From Heterodera schachtii (lineage: Eukaryota > Nematoda > Chromadorea > Rhabditida > Heteroderidae), in the NCBI GenBank assembly GCA_023374025.1, contig SIJG01000002.1, forward strand, positions 1,709,790-1,773,789: a DNA stretch of 64,000 bases, in the 5' to 3' direction. Below the pieces are notes generated by a model. The model was not told where the DNA came from and ran no database searches. It saw nothing but the letters and a program-made list of their open reading frames with translations. The position numbers and the translations under genes are program-made. Below, one piece after another: positions 61,748 through 64,000 of this stretch (position 1 is its first letter; each line of letters opens with the position of its first letter).

Positions 61748-64000
61748 TCGCCTCACTCTTTCTTGCCTTTCCCGTCTGTCCATCGTTACTCTGTTGCACA
61801 AATATTGCTTCTTCTGCTGCGCGAATATTGCAAGTCTCCGCCAAGTCGCGCATCCCCCGAAGCGATCGCTCCGTTGGATTTGGCCGCCGTGTCCATTCAA
61901 ATCGGATCGAACGAAATTAAATAAACAAATGCACGTCGAAGAGGAGAAAAGCGGACCCAAAATTTAATCGAATTTTCCCTCTCATTGTGTCACGAGAAAA
62001 GAAAGTGTTACTATTATTAAGCAAATGAATAAATATATAGTATTAATAATAAATAACTGCGCGAAAGTTCCAAATGATGGCCAGCAGAAAAGGGCAAAAA
62101 GATTTTCTGATCAGTCGGCGAATATCAGTCGGTTGATCTGCTGATTATCGGAGATTTGCTGAAAGACCAAAAAAACATTCTCCAATCATTCAATGATTAA
62201 TGCCATAATCATAATCGCCGCTTCTCAATTCAGAGTAAAATGAATGTTTGGCATTTGGAGGTTTCGCTTCGGCGTCCCTTGGCGAGATGAGATTTCTGAA
62301 GGGCATTACAGCCATCGGCACAACCGCGCGAGTACAATGCCATCGGAAATCCCAACTCGCCGCGGGGAAGCGGCACAAAACGAAGGGCGGCACATTTTGT
62401 GAACAAAAGATTAATCGGCAATTTAACCGAACATTGTTGTGCAAAGTGCTCCAGAATTTGTTAGGCCAGTATGGACACTTTTGGGCTCGGAGTACGCGCA
62501 CACTGACAAAACAAATCCCAAAACACAGAACACAGCGAAAACAACGCATGGTTACGGTAATGACTGTGGTGATGGGAAGGCGAATACTGTAGGAAAGAGA
62601 TTAAGCCAATTGAGGAATGACTCATCGAACTTATTAAATTGTGCCAAATCAAATGTAAAATTTGATTATTCGAATTTGTTTTCAATAAAAATTGGGCAAA
62701 TTTAGATTTTTCTAAATGATTTTTAATTGTCTAAATTCAAAAACAAATATTATTTTTGCATTTGAAGAGATTCTTTTTCAGCGAAGAGAAGTACTATAAT
62801 TGGCGGGACGATGAACAAATGCAACAAAAAATCGAGAAAATTTGCGATTGTTGAGGAAGCAAAATGAGAAAAACGATGGAAGAGGGGGGGGGGGGGGGGG
62901 AGACGAAGGATGAATAAGCCAAACGCAAAGGACAAAAAAGGGCATTCATTTTGATACACCGATTGGGCGCTTTTGCACAATGAAAGCAAATGACAGGTTG
63001 AGGACATTTTGAAAAAAGAGAAAAGAAATTGGGAAATTGGGGGAAATGATGGAAATTGGAAGAGTTTAAGTAATGGCCTTATAAAAGCATCAAAATTTGA
63101 AAATTGAGAGAATAAGTGAGCGGAGGATGAGGAGAATTAGGAGGATGAATCAAAAGTGAATTTATGTAGCAAAATGATGAAATGTGTGTAAATGATCACT
63201 TTATAAGGAAGATGGCCATCATCGTCGGCTTGGAGAGAAATGATGAGGCACCGTCGACACATTGGGACGAAATGCCAACGGCGGCGGAGGGCGACGCAAC
63301 GGACGGACGGGGGAAAAAAGGGGGGGGGGGGGAAGAGATTGGCTGCCAAACGGCGAGTGATTCACCCGGCACCATTCATTCATTCATTCGCCTGACATTT
63401 CAAAACCAGCGTTGCTGCTGAGTTAGCGGAGGCCAAATGGACCGAATTTTTAGCGAAGGAAAAGTTACAATTTTACGATGGATGAATTAGCATTACAAAA
63501 AAAGAAAATAAAATTGGGTTCATAATAAACAGAGAAAGTGCGTTGCTAATTTACATATTATTAGGCGATCAATTTAAGGGCGGAAAGTGATTGGGATTTG
63601 GAGAAAGCGCGATCGGTCGGGATTAAACACAAAATGGAATTTTTGGCCGGAAAGTGGGCCGGGATTGAACGGCCACCATTCCAAACTTACAGAAATAGCG
63701 GATCAAAAACTAGTATGGTCTTCTACAACTTTTTAATTCTAAATCGTAAATAGAAAAGAGAAGCTATCTACAGTAATCGTATTTAGAGAATAGATGAATA
63801 ATTAGGTTTTAATGGTACTGTGTCACTTTTTGAGATTTTATCATATTTTAAAAAATGAGTTAATGGAAAGTTTGTTCAGAATCCATCATTCCATAATTTT
63901 CACATGATACAGACTATGAGCTGGATAAAGCGCCTAATCAATTGGTTTTGAGGAAGTTAGGAAAAATATTTAATTAATTTAAAATTCTAAATTAATTTTA
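61448..64000. other. Upstream region of the oxygenase, no further gene seen
   Basis: This 2.5 kb contains the promoter of the leftward oxygenase gene, a (CT)n microsatellite (61702-61745), a CGAGACTCTCGA word at 61639, a G-run at 62885-62900, and otherwise AT-rich sequence. Short open stretches on both strands have no visible protein character. Confidence 0.45.
61702..61745. repeat. (CT)n microsatellite
   Basis: About 21 perfect CT dinucleotides lie some 260 bp upstream of the oxygenase start codon. Confidence 0.95.

Noticed and set aside
7200..63000. Many ATGCCA/TGGCAT words, which match the dorsal-gland (DOG) box reported upstream of cyst nematode effectors
   Set aside because: The word is part of a pervasive TTTGGCATTT-type background in introns and spacers here, so single matches say nothing about effector promoters.

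Overview
This is nuclear DNA of a nematode. Every recognisable gene is split by many small introns (mostly 40-600 bp), and most of the protein families have close counterparts in Caenorhabditis. These include RPL-14, SPT-16, CHL-1/DDX11, a secreted matrix metalloproteinase, an amine N-methyltransferase, an organic-cation-type MFS carrier, a sex-peptide-receptor-like GPCR, a D2-like dopamine receptor and a carotenoid oxygenase. Introns with GC instead of GT at the 5' end are unusually common (9 of about 125). My recollection is that this is a feature of cyst nematode genomes (Globodera/Heterodera), so a plant-parasitic tylenchid is my best guess; the species is inference. Gene models were built by hand from conserved protein sequence, splice signals and reading-frame phase. 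They chain in phase from start to stop for nine of the eleven genes; the N-methyltransferase start and the rpl-14 C-terminus are not resolved.

Layout: 0.7-1.15 kb rpl-14 (-); 1.6-6.3 kb spt-16 (+), divergent from rpl-14 over 482 bp; 6.8-14.7 kb chl-1 helicase (+), with an N-methyltransferase gene (-) nested in its third intron; 15.7-18.3 kb matrix metalloproteinase (+), convergent with an MFS transporter (-) at 18.8-21.7 kb; 23.4-27.1 kb MOV10/UPF1-type RNA helicase (+); 27.6-29.4 kb an unrecognised small basic protein (+) whose first intron is mostly a foldback element; about 4.3 kb without genes; 33.7-41.1 kb peptide GPCR (+) with a 3.5 kb intron; 3.1 kb of spacer with a minisatellite; 44.3-50.0 kb D2-like receptor (+); 6.7 kb of repeat-rich spacer; 56.7-61.4 kb carotenoid oxygenase (-) with an in-phase 312-residue tail; then 2.5 kb with no gene that I can see.

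The genes do not form one pathway. Spt16 (nucleosome handling), Chl1 (sister-chromatid cohesion) and the Mov10-type helicase are housekeeping or nucleic-acid proteins. The GPCRs, the MFS carrier and the N-methyltransferase belong to neurotransmitter and metabolite biology. The metalloproteinase and the oxygenase carry signal peptides. The points most worth a second look are the roughly 815-residue third intracellular loop of the dopamine-type receptor, the tail on the carotenoid oxygenase, the nested gene with a one-base frameshift, the abundance of GC-AG introns, a foldback element with near-identical 144-bp arms, and a dispersed palindromic word based on CGAGACTCTCG. There is no sign of a bacterial-type system, phage or CRISPR.
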